Positions 40,661 to 49,883 of a stretch of 64,000 bases of DNA are shown here, piece by piece. Both the position numbers and the translations under genes were made by a program. Source of the stretch: Streptomyces sp. GQFP. Lineage in GTDB: Bacteria > Actinomycetota > Actinomycetes > Streptomycetales > Streptomycetaceae. A model generated the notes under the pieces. The model did no database searches. It saw nothing but the letters and a program-made list of their open reading frames with translations, and was not told the origin of the DNA. The DNA lies in contig NZ_CP089312.1 of NCBI RefSeq assembly GCF_021545335.1, forward strand, positions 6,262,001-6,326,000, written 5' to 3'. The first letter of the stretch is position 1. Every line of letters starts with the position of its first letter.

Positions 40661-40735
40661 GGTCACGGTCACGGTCACGGACGCGTACACGGCGTCCGTC
40701 CTACCGGTTGCGAAAGAAGAAGGAGAAGGCTCCTG

Positions 40736-41656
40736 ATGGCCGGACCGACCCGGACAGCCGCAGTACCGCCGCGCACCGTGCTCACACTGCTCACACTGGT
40801 CACGCTGATCACTCTCGTCGCGTGCGCAGCCGGCTGTTCGAAGCCGTCCGCCTCCCCCGCCGGAGGCGATCCGGCCGCCGCCACGTTCCGGGCCTCGCCC
40901 GTGACCTACGAGGTGCCGGCGGACCTCACGCCCGCCGTACTGCCGGCGACCGGCGCCGAGTCCCGGTGGTCCCAAGGTCTCGACGCCTTCGGCGAAGCGG
41001 TCGCCGACGGCGAGATCCGCGACTGCGTACGGTCCCGGGGCGAGGAGATGCCGGACCTGGCACCGCTCGCCTTCACCAGATACATGGACCTGCCCGACCT
41101 GGAGTTCATCCGGCGCCACGGCTTCGGATCGACCGCGGTTCCGGTGCCCTCCCCCGACCCCGCCGCGTCGCAGGACTCTCCGGGGCCTGAGCTGATGCGG
41201 CGTTGCCTGGCGGCGGGCCAGACCGTTCTGAACGAGTTCCGGGCGCTCTACGGTCCGCTGCGGATGTCATGGTTCAAAGTGATCGGCCGACTCGGATCCG
41301 ATGAGTCGGTCGCCCTGGCCTACCGCGCCTTCCCTTCCTGCCTCGCACAGCGGGGTGTGCGGGTGAAAAGCGAGAGCAGGTTCTTCGGGCTCGTGGACCA
41401 GCGGCTCGCCGCCGGCGGAACCGACATGGGCCTGGCCGCCGACTACGCGACCTGCATGGCCCCGGTCGAAGCCGCCCGCGAGCCGCTGCGCGAGGAGCTG
41501 CGGACCCGGTTCGTCACCGACCACCGCCAGGAAATCAAGGAACTGACGGAGAAGCTGATGCCGCGGGTCCGGAAGCTGGCGGCCCGCTACAAGGTACGGC
41601 TCTGCTTCCCCGCTCTCGAACAGGCCGGTGCGGACGTCACGGAGACTGCTCGCTGA
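40736..41656 (+). CDS. Secreted lipoprotein, unknown function
   Basis: A 306-residue protein. A long hydrophobic N-terminal helix (TVLTLLTLVTLITLVACAAG) ends in lipobox-like LVAC (Cys30) or AAGC (Cys34), then SKPSASPAGG. The mature part is helical, with cysteines in REIRDC-type contexts (IRDCVRSRGEEMPD, LMRRCLAAG, PSCLAQRG, YATCMAP), an arrangement seen in actinobacterial lipoproteins of unknown role. GAAGGAGAAGGC precedes the ATG at 40736. It stops 108 bases before the next gene on the same strand. Confidence 0.7.
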   Translation: MAGPTRTAAVPPRTVLTLLTLVTLITLVACAAGCSKPSASPAGGDPAAATFRASPVTYEVPADLTPAVLPATGAESRWSQGLDAFGEAVADGEIRDCVRSRGEEMPDLAPLAFTRYMDLPDLEFIRRHGFGSTAVPVPSPDPAASQDSPGPELMRRCLAAGQTVLNEFRALYGPLRMSWFKVIGRLGSDESVALAYRAFPSCLAQRGVRVKSESRFFGLVDQRLAAGGTDMGLAADYATCMAPVEAAREPLREELRTRFVTDHRQEIKELTEKLMPRVRKLAARYKVRLCFPALEQAGADVTETAR

Positions 41657-41763
41657 CCCGGCGCTCGGTCATGGGAACGTCGGTGCCCTTTCCGTACAAC
41701 GTCTCCGCCCCCGCGTGAGTCTGACGGTGCGGCATGGGCTGGTGCAGCCGACAGGGGAGACCA

Positions 41764-44085
41764 ATGGGGGTGGGGCGCGTGAGACGTACGACTCTGCGTA
41801 CGGTGTCGAGGAGGAGACGGGCCAGGGGTGGGGTCGTCTCGGTCGCGGCGGGCCTGGCCTTGGTGGCCGGGCTGCTGCAGTTCACCTCGGAGCCGGCTGT
41901 CGCGGCCGGTGGTGGGGACATGCCGACCGTCACCCTGCCGGGCACGCACCGGGCAGCGCCGCGGGTCGGGTTCCTGACCGCCGCCGACAGTTCCGGGTAT
42001 CTGGTCGCGCCGAGGCCGTACGACGCCGCCTCCCCGGCCAAGTGGATCGGCCGCGACGGCTCGACCAGGGAGATCCCGAGCCAGGCGACCACGATCGCTC
42101 GCAACGGCGGGCTCGGGCTGGAGCAGGTCCCGGAGACCGCGCAGACGAAGAACGCGTACGACATCCGGCACTACGCCACCAACAAGGTGACGCGGTTCAA
42201 CGTGCCGGCCGGTGACCGGGTCACCGAGGTGTTCGCCGAGAACCGGCTGCTGGTCGCCCGCCAGGTCGGCGGCAAGTGGACGCTCCACCTGCTGGAGATG
42301 CCGCCCGGAGGCGGGCAGTTGGTCGACCGGCCGGTGACCGGTCTGGCCGACGACTACAGCGGATGGGCGTACCAGGCGGCGTCGGACAAGCGGGGAGCCG
42401 CGTTCGGGTACCACGCGACCGACGGCGGCAACTCCTGGCGCGCTGTGCTGCTCGACTTCGACACCGCCTCGGTGGCGTACGTGCCCATCGACGACTTCGC
42501 CTACCTGGAGTTCCCCCGCCTGGCCGGGGACACGGTGAGCTACTACGCCATCGGCAAGCAGTCCGGCGGCAGCCACCGGTTGTACGTCGTCGACCGTGCG
42601 CATCCCGAGGCTCCCGGACACGTGGTCGACGTACCACAGAGCGGCCTCCGGGACGCCCGCGCGATGGGCGGCTGGGTGATCTACCCCGGCGCCGCCAACG
42701 AGGGGATCGTCGCCGTGCCGGTGACCGGCGGCGGCCCGGCGCGGACCGTGCTGGCCGCCTCGTACCACGGCTTCGTCGACGGCGACGACGGCAGTTTCTT
42801 CATCGAGGGCGGCACGGACGCGGACCACTGGACGGTCCAGCAGGTCACCCTCGGCGCGGACGGGGTGCCGGTCTTCAAGCCGGTGGGGGCGGCGCTGCCC
42901 CCGGTCTCGGTGTACGAGGCCGGCGGCATCGCGGTCGACCAGGGGCGGGTGCTGCTCGGCACCGAGCGGAACGACGGGTACCTCCCGTATCCCGGCACCG
43001 ATCTCACCGCCTCCGCGCTCTCCCTGACGGCCGACGGCAGGCTGACCGTCGCACCGCCGCAGAACCAGGGCGACCTCGGGACCGCGAAGTCGAACCCTCT
43101 GTACGGCGTCGAGTGCTACGGGGAATGCCTGCGGTTCACCGGCACGGGTGAGGGCGGCATCACCCACCCGCAGCAGGAGTGGCTGGGTGACATCGCGGCG
43201 GCGTCCGCCTCGTACGCGGTGGAGAGGTACGGCGACGTCATGCAGGTGTGGAACGGGACCAAGTGGCTGGCCAGGGGCCCCTGGTCGGCCGCCGCCCTGT
43301 GGGGGAACACCCTGTGGACCGCCCGGACCGTCTCGGGCAAGCCGACGTTCGAGACGTACGCGCTGCCGTCGATGCGGAAGCTGGGCAGTCTGTCGGTCGC
43401 CTCCTGTCTGCCGACCGATCTGCAGGTCGTCGGCCGGTACGTCTACTGGTCCTGCGGGCCCAACGCCCAGGCGGTCGTCTACGACCAGAAGACCCGCGTC
43501 GCGCAGAACGTGCCCCGGGGCTACGCGCGGCTCGGCGACGGATATCTGGTCTCGCAGGACAACAAGGCCGGCAAGCTCCTCATCACCTATCTGAAGGGCA
43601 CGGTCCCGGCCGCCAAGGTCGGTACGAAGGACCTCGGCCCGCTGCCGTCCCAGCCGTACGCCCCGGCCGACCGGCGCGGCCGGTTCTGGAACGTGGACCG
43701 GTTCGGCGGCCCCGTCGCCTACCTGACGGCGTCCGGTGCCGTGACGGTGAAGTGGCCGCAGGTGACCACCTCCCCGCTCGCGGCGACCGACGCCACCGTC
43801 CCGACCTCCGTCGCCCCGCGCCAGGGCGGCACCTTCCAGGGCATCTGGCACCTGAACAAGCCGACCGCGACCTGGAAGCTGACCGTCACCAACTCCGCAG
43901 GCGCCGTCGTACGGACCCTCACCGGCGGCCGGGCCCACGGGAAGATCACCGCGACCTGGGACGGGCGCGCCGCGAACGGGACACTGGTCCGCGCCGGTAC
44001 CTACCGGGTGAAGCTGACCGCCCGCACCGCGAACGGCACCCCCAGGAACGCGGTGATCTACGACAAGTCGCTGGCCGTGCGGTAG
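41764..44085 (+). CDS. Secreted beta-propeller protein with C-terminal FlgD Ig-like domain
   Basis: A 773-residue exported protein. The basic N-terminus (MGVGRVRRTTLRTVSRRRRA) and hydrophobic core (VVSVAAGLALVAGLLQFTSE) end at AVAAGGG, a likely signal-peptidase site. A long beta-rich body (about 50-690) has repeated Tyr/Asp/Gly strands like a beta-propeller. The C-terminal ~80 residues match a FlgD-like Ig domain (TWKLTVTNSAGAVVRTLTGG, then ATWDGRAANGTLVRAGTYRV and KLTART). Such proteins are common in Streptomyces exports. Target unknown. AGGGGAGACCA precedes the ATG. Confidence 0.75.
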   Translation: MGVGRVRRTTLRTVSRRRRARGGVVSVAAGLALVAGLLQFTSEPAVAAGGGDMPTVTLPGTHRAAPRVGFLTAADSSGYLVAPRPYDAASPAKWIGRDGSTREIPSQATTIARNGGLGLEQVPETAQTKNAYDIRHYATNKVTRFNVPAGDRVTEVFAENRLLVARQVGGKWTLHLLEMPPGGGQLVDRPVTGLADDYSGWAYQAASDKRGAAFGYHATDGGNSWRAVLLDFDTASVAYVPIDDFAYLEFPRLAGDTVSYYAIGKQSGGSHRLYVVDRAHPEAPGHVVDVPQSGLRDARAMGGWVIYPGAANEGIVAVPVTGGGPARTVLAASYHGFVDGDDGSFFIEGGTDADHWTVQQVTLGADGVPVFKPVGAALPPVSVYEAGGIAVDQGRVLLGTERNDGYLPYPGTDLTASALSLTADGRLTVAPPQNQGDLGTAKSNPLYGVECYGECLRFTGTGEGGITHPQQEWLGDIAAASASYAVERYGDVMQVWNGTKWLARGPWSAAALWGNTLWTARTVSGKPTFETYALPSMRKLGSLSVASCLPTDLQVVGRYVYWSCGPNAQAVVYDQKTRVAQNVPRGYARLGDGYLVSQDNKAGKLLITYLKGTVPAAKVGTKDLGPLPSQPYAPADRRGRFWNVDRFGGPVAYLTASGAVTVKWPQVTTSPLAATDATVPTSVAPRQGGTFQGIWHLNKPTATWKLTVTNSAGAVVRTLTGGRAHGKITATWDGRAANGTLVRAGTYRVKLTARTANGTPRNAVIYDKSLAVR

Positions 44086-44134
44086 GCGGGGCGCCGCGGT
44101 CTGTACCGGGCCCGCTCATACCTGCTGTCGGGCC

Positions 44135-44659
44135 TCAGTTCTTGACCGCCTCCGCGATCCGCAGGGCGGCCTCGGCGGGCGTGAGGTGGGTGGTGTCGAC
44201 GACCTCGGCCTCGGCGTGCAGCCAGGTGCGGGCCGCCTCGGCGTAGGGGTCGAGGTATCTGAGGCGGAACGGGGAGTCGGGGCCGAGGACGGTGTCGTTC
44301 GCGATGCGTCCGCGCAGGGTGTCCTGGTCGGCGTGGAGGACGAAGTGCCGTACGGGGATGGCGTGTTGGGCCAGGCCCGTGCTGATCTCGCGCCAGTACT
44401 CCTCGACCAGGACCGTCATCGGAATCACCAGCGTGCCGCCGGTGTAGTCCAGCACGCGGCGGGCGGTCTCGACGACGAGCGGTCGCCACGGCGGCCAGTG
44501 CTGGAAGTTGTCCGTCGCGGGCAGCCCAGGCTTGATGTCCATGAGTGTCTCGCCGACCTTCTCGGCGTCGAACACCTGCGAATCCGGGATCAGTTGCTGC
44601 ACGAGCGGACTGGTCGTCGACTTGCCCGCGCCATGGGTGCCATTGAGCCATACGATCAT
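44135..44659 (-). CDS. P-loop ATPase/kinase-like protein
   Basis: A 174-residue P-loop protein. Walker A NGTHGAGKST (6-15), the first-strand context MIVWLNG, and the segment VFDAEKVGETLMDIKPGLPA resemble TmrB/shikimate-kinase-like NTP-binding proteins. A later VVETARRVLDYTGGTLVIPM and the LID-like GRIANDTVLGPDSPF follow. TmrB-type proteins can confer resistance to tunicamycin in Bacillus; here the substrate is unknown. It is divergent from the FAD monooxygenase at 44758. Confidence 0.7.
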   Translation of the reverse strand: MIVWLNGTHGAGKSTTSPLVQQLIPDSQVFDAEKVGETLMDIKPGLPATDNFQHWPPWRPLVVETARRVLDYTGGTLVIPMTVLVEEYWREISTGLAQHAIPVRHFVLHADQDTLRGRIANDTVLGPDSPFRLRYLDPYAEAARTWLHAEAEVVDTTHLTPAEAALRIAEAVKN

Positions 44660-44757
44660 AGGTCCGACGCTATCGCTCCCCTCGCGCGCCGCCTGTGCCG
44701 CCCGCGCCCCCTCGCGCTGCCGTTGCGGCCCGGTGCCGGGCGCGGATCATTGATCCC

Positions 44758-46368
44758 ATGACAGTGATCGATCCCATGACGGTGGACGTGCTGATCGTCG
44801 GGGGCGGGCCCGTGGGGCTCACCGCCCGGGCGCTGCTGGAGCGCTGGGGGGTGCGGACGCTGCTCGTCGAGAAGCGGGTCGAGCTGTCGCCTTTTCCCCG
44901 GTCCCGGCTCGTCAACGTGCGGTCGATGGAGATCTTCCGGCAGCTCGGGCTCGCCGATGCCATCGCCGCCCGCGCCTTTCCACCGGAGTACGGCCGTATC
45001 CGCTTCCGGGACGGGCTGCTCGGCCGTGACTTCGCCTCCGCCGCGATGATCGGGGTCAATGCGCCGGTGCCCGAGAGTCCCGTCATCGGGGTCGTCACCT
45101 CGCAGGATCGGCTGGAGCCCACCCTGCTCGGGGCCGCCGACGACACGCGGGTGCGGTTCGGGAGTGAGGTCGTCGGGCTTGTCGAGGAGGCGGAAGCCGA
45201 CAGTGTTGTCGCCCGGCTGGTCGACCGGCGCAGTGGTGCGGAGACCTCTGTCCGGGCCCGGTACGTCCTCGCCGCCGACGGGGCCAACTCCACCGTCCGG
45301 GGACTGCTGGGCATCGGCACCGCCGGACCCGGTGCCCTGGGACGCATCACCACCGTCGTCTTCGACGCCGACCTCACCGCCTGGTCCGCCGGTCAGCCCG
45401 CCGGGTTCTACGCCACCGTCCACGGGTCGTTCCTGCCGCTCTACCCCGAGGGCGGCTGGGCCTGGGTCGCTCCCACCCCGGACGACACCGAGCACGCCGA
45501 CTGGACCGGCCTCGTCTCGGGCGCCCTCGGGCCCGACGGACACGGCGTACGCGTCGACGTCCTGCGCGTCGAGCACTGGACACTCACCGCCTACGTCGCC
45601 GAGCGCTTCCGGCACGGGCGGGTCCTGCTCGCCGGTGACGCCGCGCACACGGTGCCACCGGCCGGCGGTCTCGGCATGAACGTCGGCATCGCCGATGTGC
45701 ACAACCTCTGCTGGAAGCTGGCCGGTGTTCTGCGGGGGTGGGCGGGGGACGGGTTGCTGGACAGCTATCAGGTGGAACGGCAACCCGTCGCCGAGCTGAC
45801 CCTCCGGCAGGCTGTGGCCAACGCTCGGCTCATGCTTCAGGTGCAGGACGGGCGTCGCGAACAGCTTCGGCAGCGGGCCGGTGCTGTGGCCTCCGGTGAG
45901 GTCGAACTTCCCTGGTCCGAGCGGTTCTTCGCGCAGCTCGGGCTCGTGCTCGGGGTCGGCTATCGTTCCGGTGCCGTCCTCGGTGACGGTGGCGATCACG
46001 GCGCGCCCACCGAACTCTCCCACCCCGGCACCGACTACGTCCCCACCGCCGAGCCCGGGCACCGCATGCCCCACCTCTGGCTCACGCCCGGCCGCTCCAC
46101 CCTCGACTCCTTCGGCGAGTGGTTCACCCTGCTCACCCCGGACCCGGGCAGCTGGGAGCAGCAGGCAGACCTGTCGTCCCTGGTGCCCCTGCGTGTCGAG
46201 GGGCTGCCCGGCGAGTACGCCGACCTCTGCGGCCTCCGCCCGGCCGGCGCCCTGCTCGTCCGGCCCGACGGGCACATCGGCGCCCGCTGGACGGACCGTC
46301 CGGACGGCGACTCCGCCGTCCGGCACGCCCTCGCCGGGATCAGCCGCTCGACACCCCTCCCGACGTAG
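44758..46368 (+). CDS. FAD-dependent aromatic-ring hydroxylase-type monooxygenase
   Basis: A 536-residue group A flavoprotein monooxygenase. FAD fold VDVLIVGGGPVGLTARALLE near the N-terminus, the DG motif ARYVLAADGANSTVRGLLG (about 160-180), the GD motif VLLAGDAAHTVPPAGGLGMN (about 290-310), and a C-terminal thioredoxin-like domain. The class hydroxylates phenols or polyketides using NAD(P)H and oxygen. The substrate cannot be read from the sequence. The ATG is 99 bases from the divergent P-loop gene. The last 29 bases overlap the SGNH gene on the opposite strand. Confidence 0.87.
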   Translation: MTVIDPMTVDVLIVGGGPVGLTARALLERWGVRTLLVEKRVELSPFPRSRLVNVRSMEIFRQLGLADAIAARAFPPEYGRIRFRDGLLGRDFASAAMIGVNAPVPESPVIGVVTSQDRLEPTLLGAADDTRVRFGSEVVGLVEEAEADSVVARLVDRRSGAETSVRARYVLAADGANSTVRGLLGIGTAGPGALGRITTVVFDADLTAWSAGQPAGFYATVHGSFLPLYPEGGWAWVAPTPDDTEHADWTGLVSGALGPDGHGVRVDVLRVEHWTLTAYVAERFRHGRVLLAGDAAHTVPPAGGLGMNVGIADVHNLCWKLAGVLRGWAGDGLLDSYQVERQPVAELTLRQAVANARLMLQVQDGRREQLRQRAGAVASGEVELPWSERFFAQLGLVLGVGYRSGAVLGDGGDHGAPTELSHPGTDYVPTAEPGHRMPHLWLTPGRSTLDSFGEWFTLLTPDPGSWEQQADLSSLVPLRVEGLPGEYADLCGLRPAGALLVRPDGHIGARWTDRPDGDSAVRHALAGISRSTPLPT

Positions 46369-47383
46369 TCGGCGTGGGCGTCGGGTCCGTCGCCGGGACC
46401 CGCCTGCGCCGCCTGCGCTTGAGGAGTGCCCAGGGGCCCCTGGGACCGGTCGGCATCGCCGCCGTGACCTCCGTGCCCGCCTCCGACGCGGCCTCCGCCG
46501 CCGCCCGCGCCACCGGCAGGAAGCCCTCGCGGCGGGACACGTCCGGGCGCTCCTCCTCCGCCGGCCACAGGCCCAGCGCCGCGCACACCGTCGGGAGCAC
46601 CGCCATCGCCGCCGTCGCGTAGCCCTCCGCCGAGGGGTGGTAGTTGTCCGGGCCGAACAGCTCGCGCGGGTTCGCCTCGAACTCGGGGCCCAGCAGGTCG
46701 CCCAGCGACACCGTGCGGCCCCCCTGCTCCACGACCCCGATCGTCTGGGCCGCCGCCAGATGCCGGGACGCCCGCCGGGCCAGCCAGCGCAACGGCTGCT
46801 GGACCTGCTCCACGGTGCCCAGGTCGGGACAGGTCCCCACGACCACCTCCGCACCCGCCGTACGCAGCCGCCGTACCGCCGAGGAGAGGTGGCGGACCGA
46901 GCGCGTCGGGGGCATCCGGTGGGTGACGTCGTTCGCGCCGACCATGATCACGCAGATGTCCGGGACCCAGTCGGACGCCGAGACCGTCAGTGCCACCTGG
47001 CGGTCCAGGTCGTCGGACTGGGCGCCGGGCAGCGCCACGTTGCGCAGCTCCACCGGGCGCTCCGCCACCGCCGCCAGGCCCGACGCGAGCAACGCGCCCG
47101 GGGTCTGACGGGCCCGGTGGACGCCCTGGCCGGCGGCCGTGGAGTCACCCAGCAGTACGAGTCTGAGCGGGGGTTCACCGGGAGTGGCGTACCCGCGCCC
47201 GTAGAGGCCGTCCGCGCTCGGCGCGTGCGGACTGCGGCCGTTGCCCACCTGGCGTTTCGCCATCCGGACCTCGGCCAGCACCAGACCCACGGCCGCCGCG
47301 CTCACCAGGCCGATCCCGCCACCGCCGTACGCAGCGCCGGCCGCGATCCGCCGGGCCACCCTTGCCCTGGACATGCTCGTCAT
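46340..47383 (-). CDS. SGNH/GDSL hydrolase with N-terminal membrane helix
   Basis: A 347-residue protein. An N-terminal helix (AAYGGGGIGLVSAAAVGLVL) acts as signal or anchor. The SGNH catalytic blocks are intact: block I LLGDSTAAGQGVH with the nucleophile Ser, block III ICVIMVGANDVTH, and block V DNYHPSAEGYATAA with catalytic Asp/His. A C-terminal basic tail follows. It probably hydrolyses ester bonds outside the membrane, for example on lipids or cell-wall polymers. Start ATG 47383 with GAGGAGG in front. Convergent, overlapping by 29 bases, with the monooxygenase gene. Confidence 0.87.
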   Translation of the reverse strand: MTSMSRARVARRIAAGAAYGGGGIGLVSAAAVGLVLAEVRMAKRQVGNGRSPHAPSADGLYGRGYATPGEPPLRLVLLGDSTAAGQGVHRARQTPGALLASGLAAVAERPVELRNVALPGAQSDDLDRQVALTVSASDWVPDICVIMVGANDVTHRMPPTRSVRHLSSAVRRLRTAGAEVVVGTCPDLGTVEQVQQPLRWLARRASRHLAAAQTIGVVEQGGRTVSLGDLLGPEFEANPRELFGPDNYHPSAEGYATAAMAVLPTVCAALGLWPAEEERPDVSRREGFLPVARAAAEAASEAGTEVTAAMPTGPRGPWALLKRRRRRRVPATDPTPTPTTSGGVSSG

Positions 47384-47533
47384 GCGTCGCCGCCACCTCC
47401 TCGTAGCCGTACAACCACTCCTTGCCCCGTACCGACCGTCCGCCAATCGTGACGTGAGGTGAATGCCGAGGTGGAGCCTTAGGCTGGCCGCACCAATGAC
47501 AACCACATTTATGTGCGGCAACCGGAGACAACG

Positions 47534-48925
47534 GTGCAATTCCACGACTCGATGATCAGCCTCGTCGGCAACACCCCGCTGCTGAGGCTCAACAGTGTGA
47601 CCGCGGGCATTCGGGCGACCGTCCTCGCGAAGGTCGAGTACTTCAACCCCGGCGGGTCCGTGAAGGACCGCATCGCCCTGCGCATGATCGAGGCGGCGGA
47701 GAAGAGCGGGGAGCTCAAGCCCGGCGGCACGATCGTCGAGCCGACCAGCGGAAACACGGGTGTCGGGCTGGCCATCGTGGCCCAGCAGAAGGGGTACAAG
47801 TGCATCTTCGTGTGCCCCGACAAGGTCTCCACCGACAAGATCAACGTGATGCGTGCGTACGGCGCCGACGTGGTGGTCTGCCCCACCGCCGTCGACCCCG
47901 AGCACCCGGACTCCTACTACAACGTGTCCGACCGGCTCGTCCGTGAGACGCCCGGTGCCTGGAAGCCCGACCAGTACTCCAACCCCAACAACCCCCTCTC
48001 GCACTATCACTCCACCGGCCCCGAGCTGTGGGAGCAGACCGAGGGACGGATCACCCACTTCGTGGCGGGTGTCGGCACCGGCGGGACCATCTCCGGGACC
48101 GGGCGCTACCTGAAGGACGCCAGTGACGGGCGCGTCCAGGTCGTCGGGGCCGACCCGGAGGGGTCCGTGTACTCCGGGGGGTCCGGGCGGCCGTACCTCG
48201 TCGAAGGGGTGGGCGAGGACTTCTGGCCCACCGCCTACGACCGGACCGTCGCCGACGAGATCGTCGCCGTGTCCGACAAGGACTCCTTCCAGATGACCCG
48301 GCGGCTCGCCAAGGAGGAGGGCCTGCTGGTTGGGGGCTCGTGTGGCATGGCCGTGGTGGCCGCGCTGCGGGTTGCCGAGCGGCTCGGGCCGGATGATGTT
48401 GTTGTCGTTCTTCTCCCCGACAGCGGGCGCGGGTACCTCAGCAAGATCTTCAACGACGAGTGGATGGCCGACTACGGCTTCCTGGAGGACAGCGGCCCCT
48501 CCGCGCGCGTCGCCGACGTCCTCGACTACAAGGAGCACGGCCACATCCCCTCCCTCGTTCATATGCACCCGGACGAAACCGTCGGTCAGGCCATCGAGGT
48601 GCTGCGTGAGTACGGCGTCTCGCAGATGCCGATCGTGAAGCCCGGTGCCGGTCACCCGGACGTCATGGCGGCGGAGGTCGTCGGGTCGGTCGTCGAACGC
48701 GAGCTGCTCGGCGCGCTGTTCACCCAGCGGGCCTCGCTCGACGACCCGCTGGAGAAGCACATGTCGGCGCCGCTGCCGCAGGTCGGCTCCGGCGAACCGG
48801 TCGCCGACCTGATGTCCGTACTCGGCGTGGCCGACGCGGCGATCGTGCTGGTCGAGGGCAAGCCGACCGGTGTCGTCAGCCGGCAGGACCTTCTGGCCTT
48901 CCTGGCCAAGGGCGGCAAGCAGTAG
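47534..48925 (+). CDS. cbs: Cystathionine beta-synthase
   Basis: A 463-residue PLP enzyme that condenses serine and homocysteine in transsulfuration. The PLP lysine is K44 in FNPGGSVKDRIALRMIE. Phosphate and cofactor motifs PTSGNTGVGLA and GVGTGGTISGTGRYLK are present. The C-terminal ~120 residues form two CBS motifs (VADVLDYKEHGHIPSLVHMH and EPVADLMSVLGVADAAIVLV), the regulatory tandem of the actinobacterial enzyme. GTG 47534 is chosen because GGAG lies 6 bases upstream of it; an in-frame GTG at 47513 has no such site. Divergent from the SGNH gene. Confidence 0.92.
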   Translation: MQFHDSMISLVGNTPLLRLNSVTAGIRATVLAKVEYFNPGGSVKDRIALRMIEAAEKSGELKPGGTIVEPTSGNTGVGLAIVAQQKGYKCIFVCPDKVSTDKINVMRAYGADVVVCPTAVDPEHPDSYYNVSDRLVRETPGAWKPDQYSNPNNPLSHYHSTGPELWEQTEGRITHFVAGVGTGGTISGTGRYLKDASDGRVQVVGADPEGSVYSGGSGRPYLVEGVGEDFWPTAYDRTVADEIVAVSDKDSFQMTRRLAKEEGLLVGGSCGMAVVAALRVAERLGPDDVVVVLLPDSGRGYLSKIFNDEWMADYGFLEDSGPSARVADVLDYKEHGHIPSLVHMHPDETVGQAIEVLREYGVSQMPIVKPGAGHPDVMAAEVVGSVVERELLGALFTQRASLDDPLEKHMSAPLPQVGSGEPVADLMSVLGVADAAIVLVEGKPTGVVSRQDLLAFLAKGGKQ

Positions 48926-49215
48926 TAAACGTCCGGTGAACTGGGCGTGTCGGAGCGGAAGTTGCGGTCTCCGCTGCGATGTCCCGGTCCGTTTCCCCTT
49001 CCGAACGGAACTTCGCGGAAGTGGTACGAGGGTGTCACGTCCGCGCAGCACACGCTTAACACGAGTCCGGCACATTAGTGGATGTCGGCAAGGGCGGGAG
49101 CGGCTCCCCGCCCCGGCCGACAACCGAAACGGCGTCACGGACCTCCGGAGCGGCTCCCGGACCTCCACCGACGCCTAGGACGCGCCAGCCTGGCCCTGAC
49201 CCGGCCCGCGTCCCT

Positions 49216-49270
49216 CGCGGGGACCGCCGTCGTCCCGCCCCCCGGCAACGGGGGTGCGGCGGTCCCCGCG
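49216..49270. terminator. Nested hairpin between convergent cbs and membrane-protein genes
   Basis: An outer 14-bp stem (CGCGGGGACCGCCG with CGGCGGTCCCCGCG) encloses a small CCCCC / GGGGG hairpin. The 384-base gap 48926-49309 shows no gene. The AT-richer part TAGCTTTTTCTAGGGG follows immediately. Confidence 0.7.
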
Positions 49271-49309
49271 CATAGCTTTTTCTAGGGGATAGCCCTTTTT
49301 GGGGGAGTG

Positions 49310-49759
49310 TCAGTCCTCCCACTTGTCGTTGTCCTGGCCGCCCCTCCGGTGGTGCCTGCCGAACATCCACGCCGAACTGCGCGCCGCCTGGACCACGTTG
49401 ACGCCCACGATGCCCGCCCAGGCCACCAGCAGGCCGGGCAGCCCCGAGCTGCCGCCGCCGATGGCGGACAGGGGTATCGCCAGCACCAGCGAGACGATGC
49501 CGAAACCGAAGCGCTCGCCGAAGGTGTCGCTGGATTTCGGGCCGCGCGAGTCACGCGCCACCACCATCTGCTGCTCGGCGAGCTGCCGCCGTACCCGGCG
49601 CTCCACCGAGCCGTCTATCCGCTGGTCGACCTTCTCCAGGAACGAGTCGACCAGCGCGGACTCGTACTCGTCGCCCAGTTCCCTGCGGGCCTGCAGGGTG
49701 GCGTTGAGTTCCTTCTTCAGGTCGGCGTCGTGTGCGCCCGTCGCGTCCATACCGGTCAT
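49310..49759 (-). CDS. Small membrane protein with coiled coil
   Basis: A 149-residue protein. The N-terminal half is a charged helix (ADLKKELNATLQARRELGDE, then YESALVDSFLEKVDQRIDGS and VERRVRRQLAEQQ), giving a coiled coil. Two hydrophobic helices follow (FGIVSLVLAIPLSAIGG and LVAWAGIVGVNVVQAA), then a basic His/Arg tail. The family resembles a conserved Streptomyces integral membrane protein of unknown function. Start ATG 49759; a TACCGT hexamer ends 7 bases before it and no ribosome site is visible, so the mRNA may be leaderless. Confidence 0.65.
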   Translation of the reverse strand: MTGMDATGAHDADLKKELNATLQARRELGDEYESALVDSFLEKVDQRIDGSVERRVRRQLAEQQMVVARDSRGPKSSDTFGERFGFGIVSLVLAIPLSAIGGGSSGLPGLLVAWAGIVGVNVVQAARSSAWMFGRHHRRGGQDNDKWED

Positions 49760-49883
49760 GCACACCACGGTAGAGAAACCGGGCCCGACCGGCACTGGGG
49801 ATAGCCCCCCAGTTGTCCCTGGGCCGGACCCTAGGGGACAGGACCGGCAAAGGGTCTCCGGCAAAGGGTCTCCGGCAAGGGAT

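Noticed and set aside
39485..40735. In-frame extension upstream of the lipoprotein gene at 40736
   Set aside because: The frame crosses the small secreted-protein gene and its terminator with wrong composition; a ribosome site and lipobox place the true start at 40736.
41587..43938. A 783-codon minus-strand frame
   Set aside because: Antisense of the secreted beta-propeller protein gene, which has a signal peptide and a C-terminal Ig-like domain.
47384..47533. Riboswitch upstream of cbs
   Set aside because: Only 150 bases with no recognisable SAM or other aptamer pattern; also the divergent promoter of the SGNH gene.
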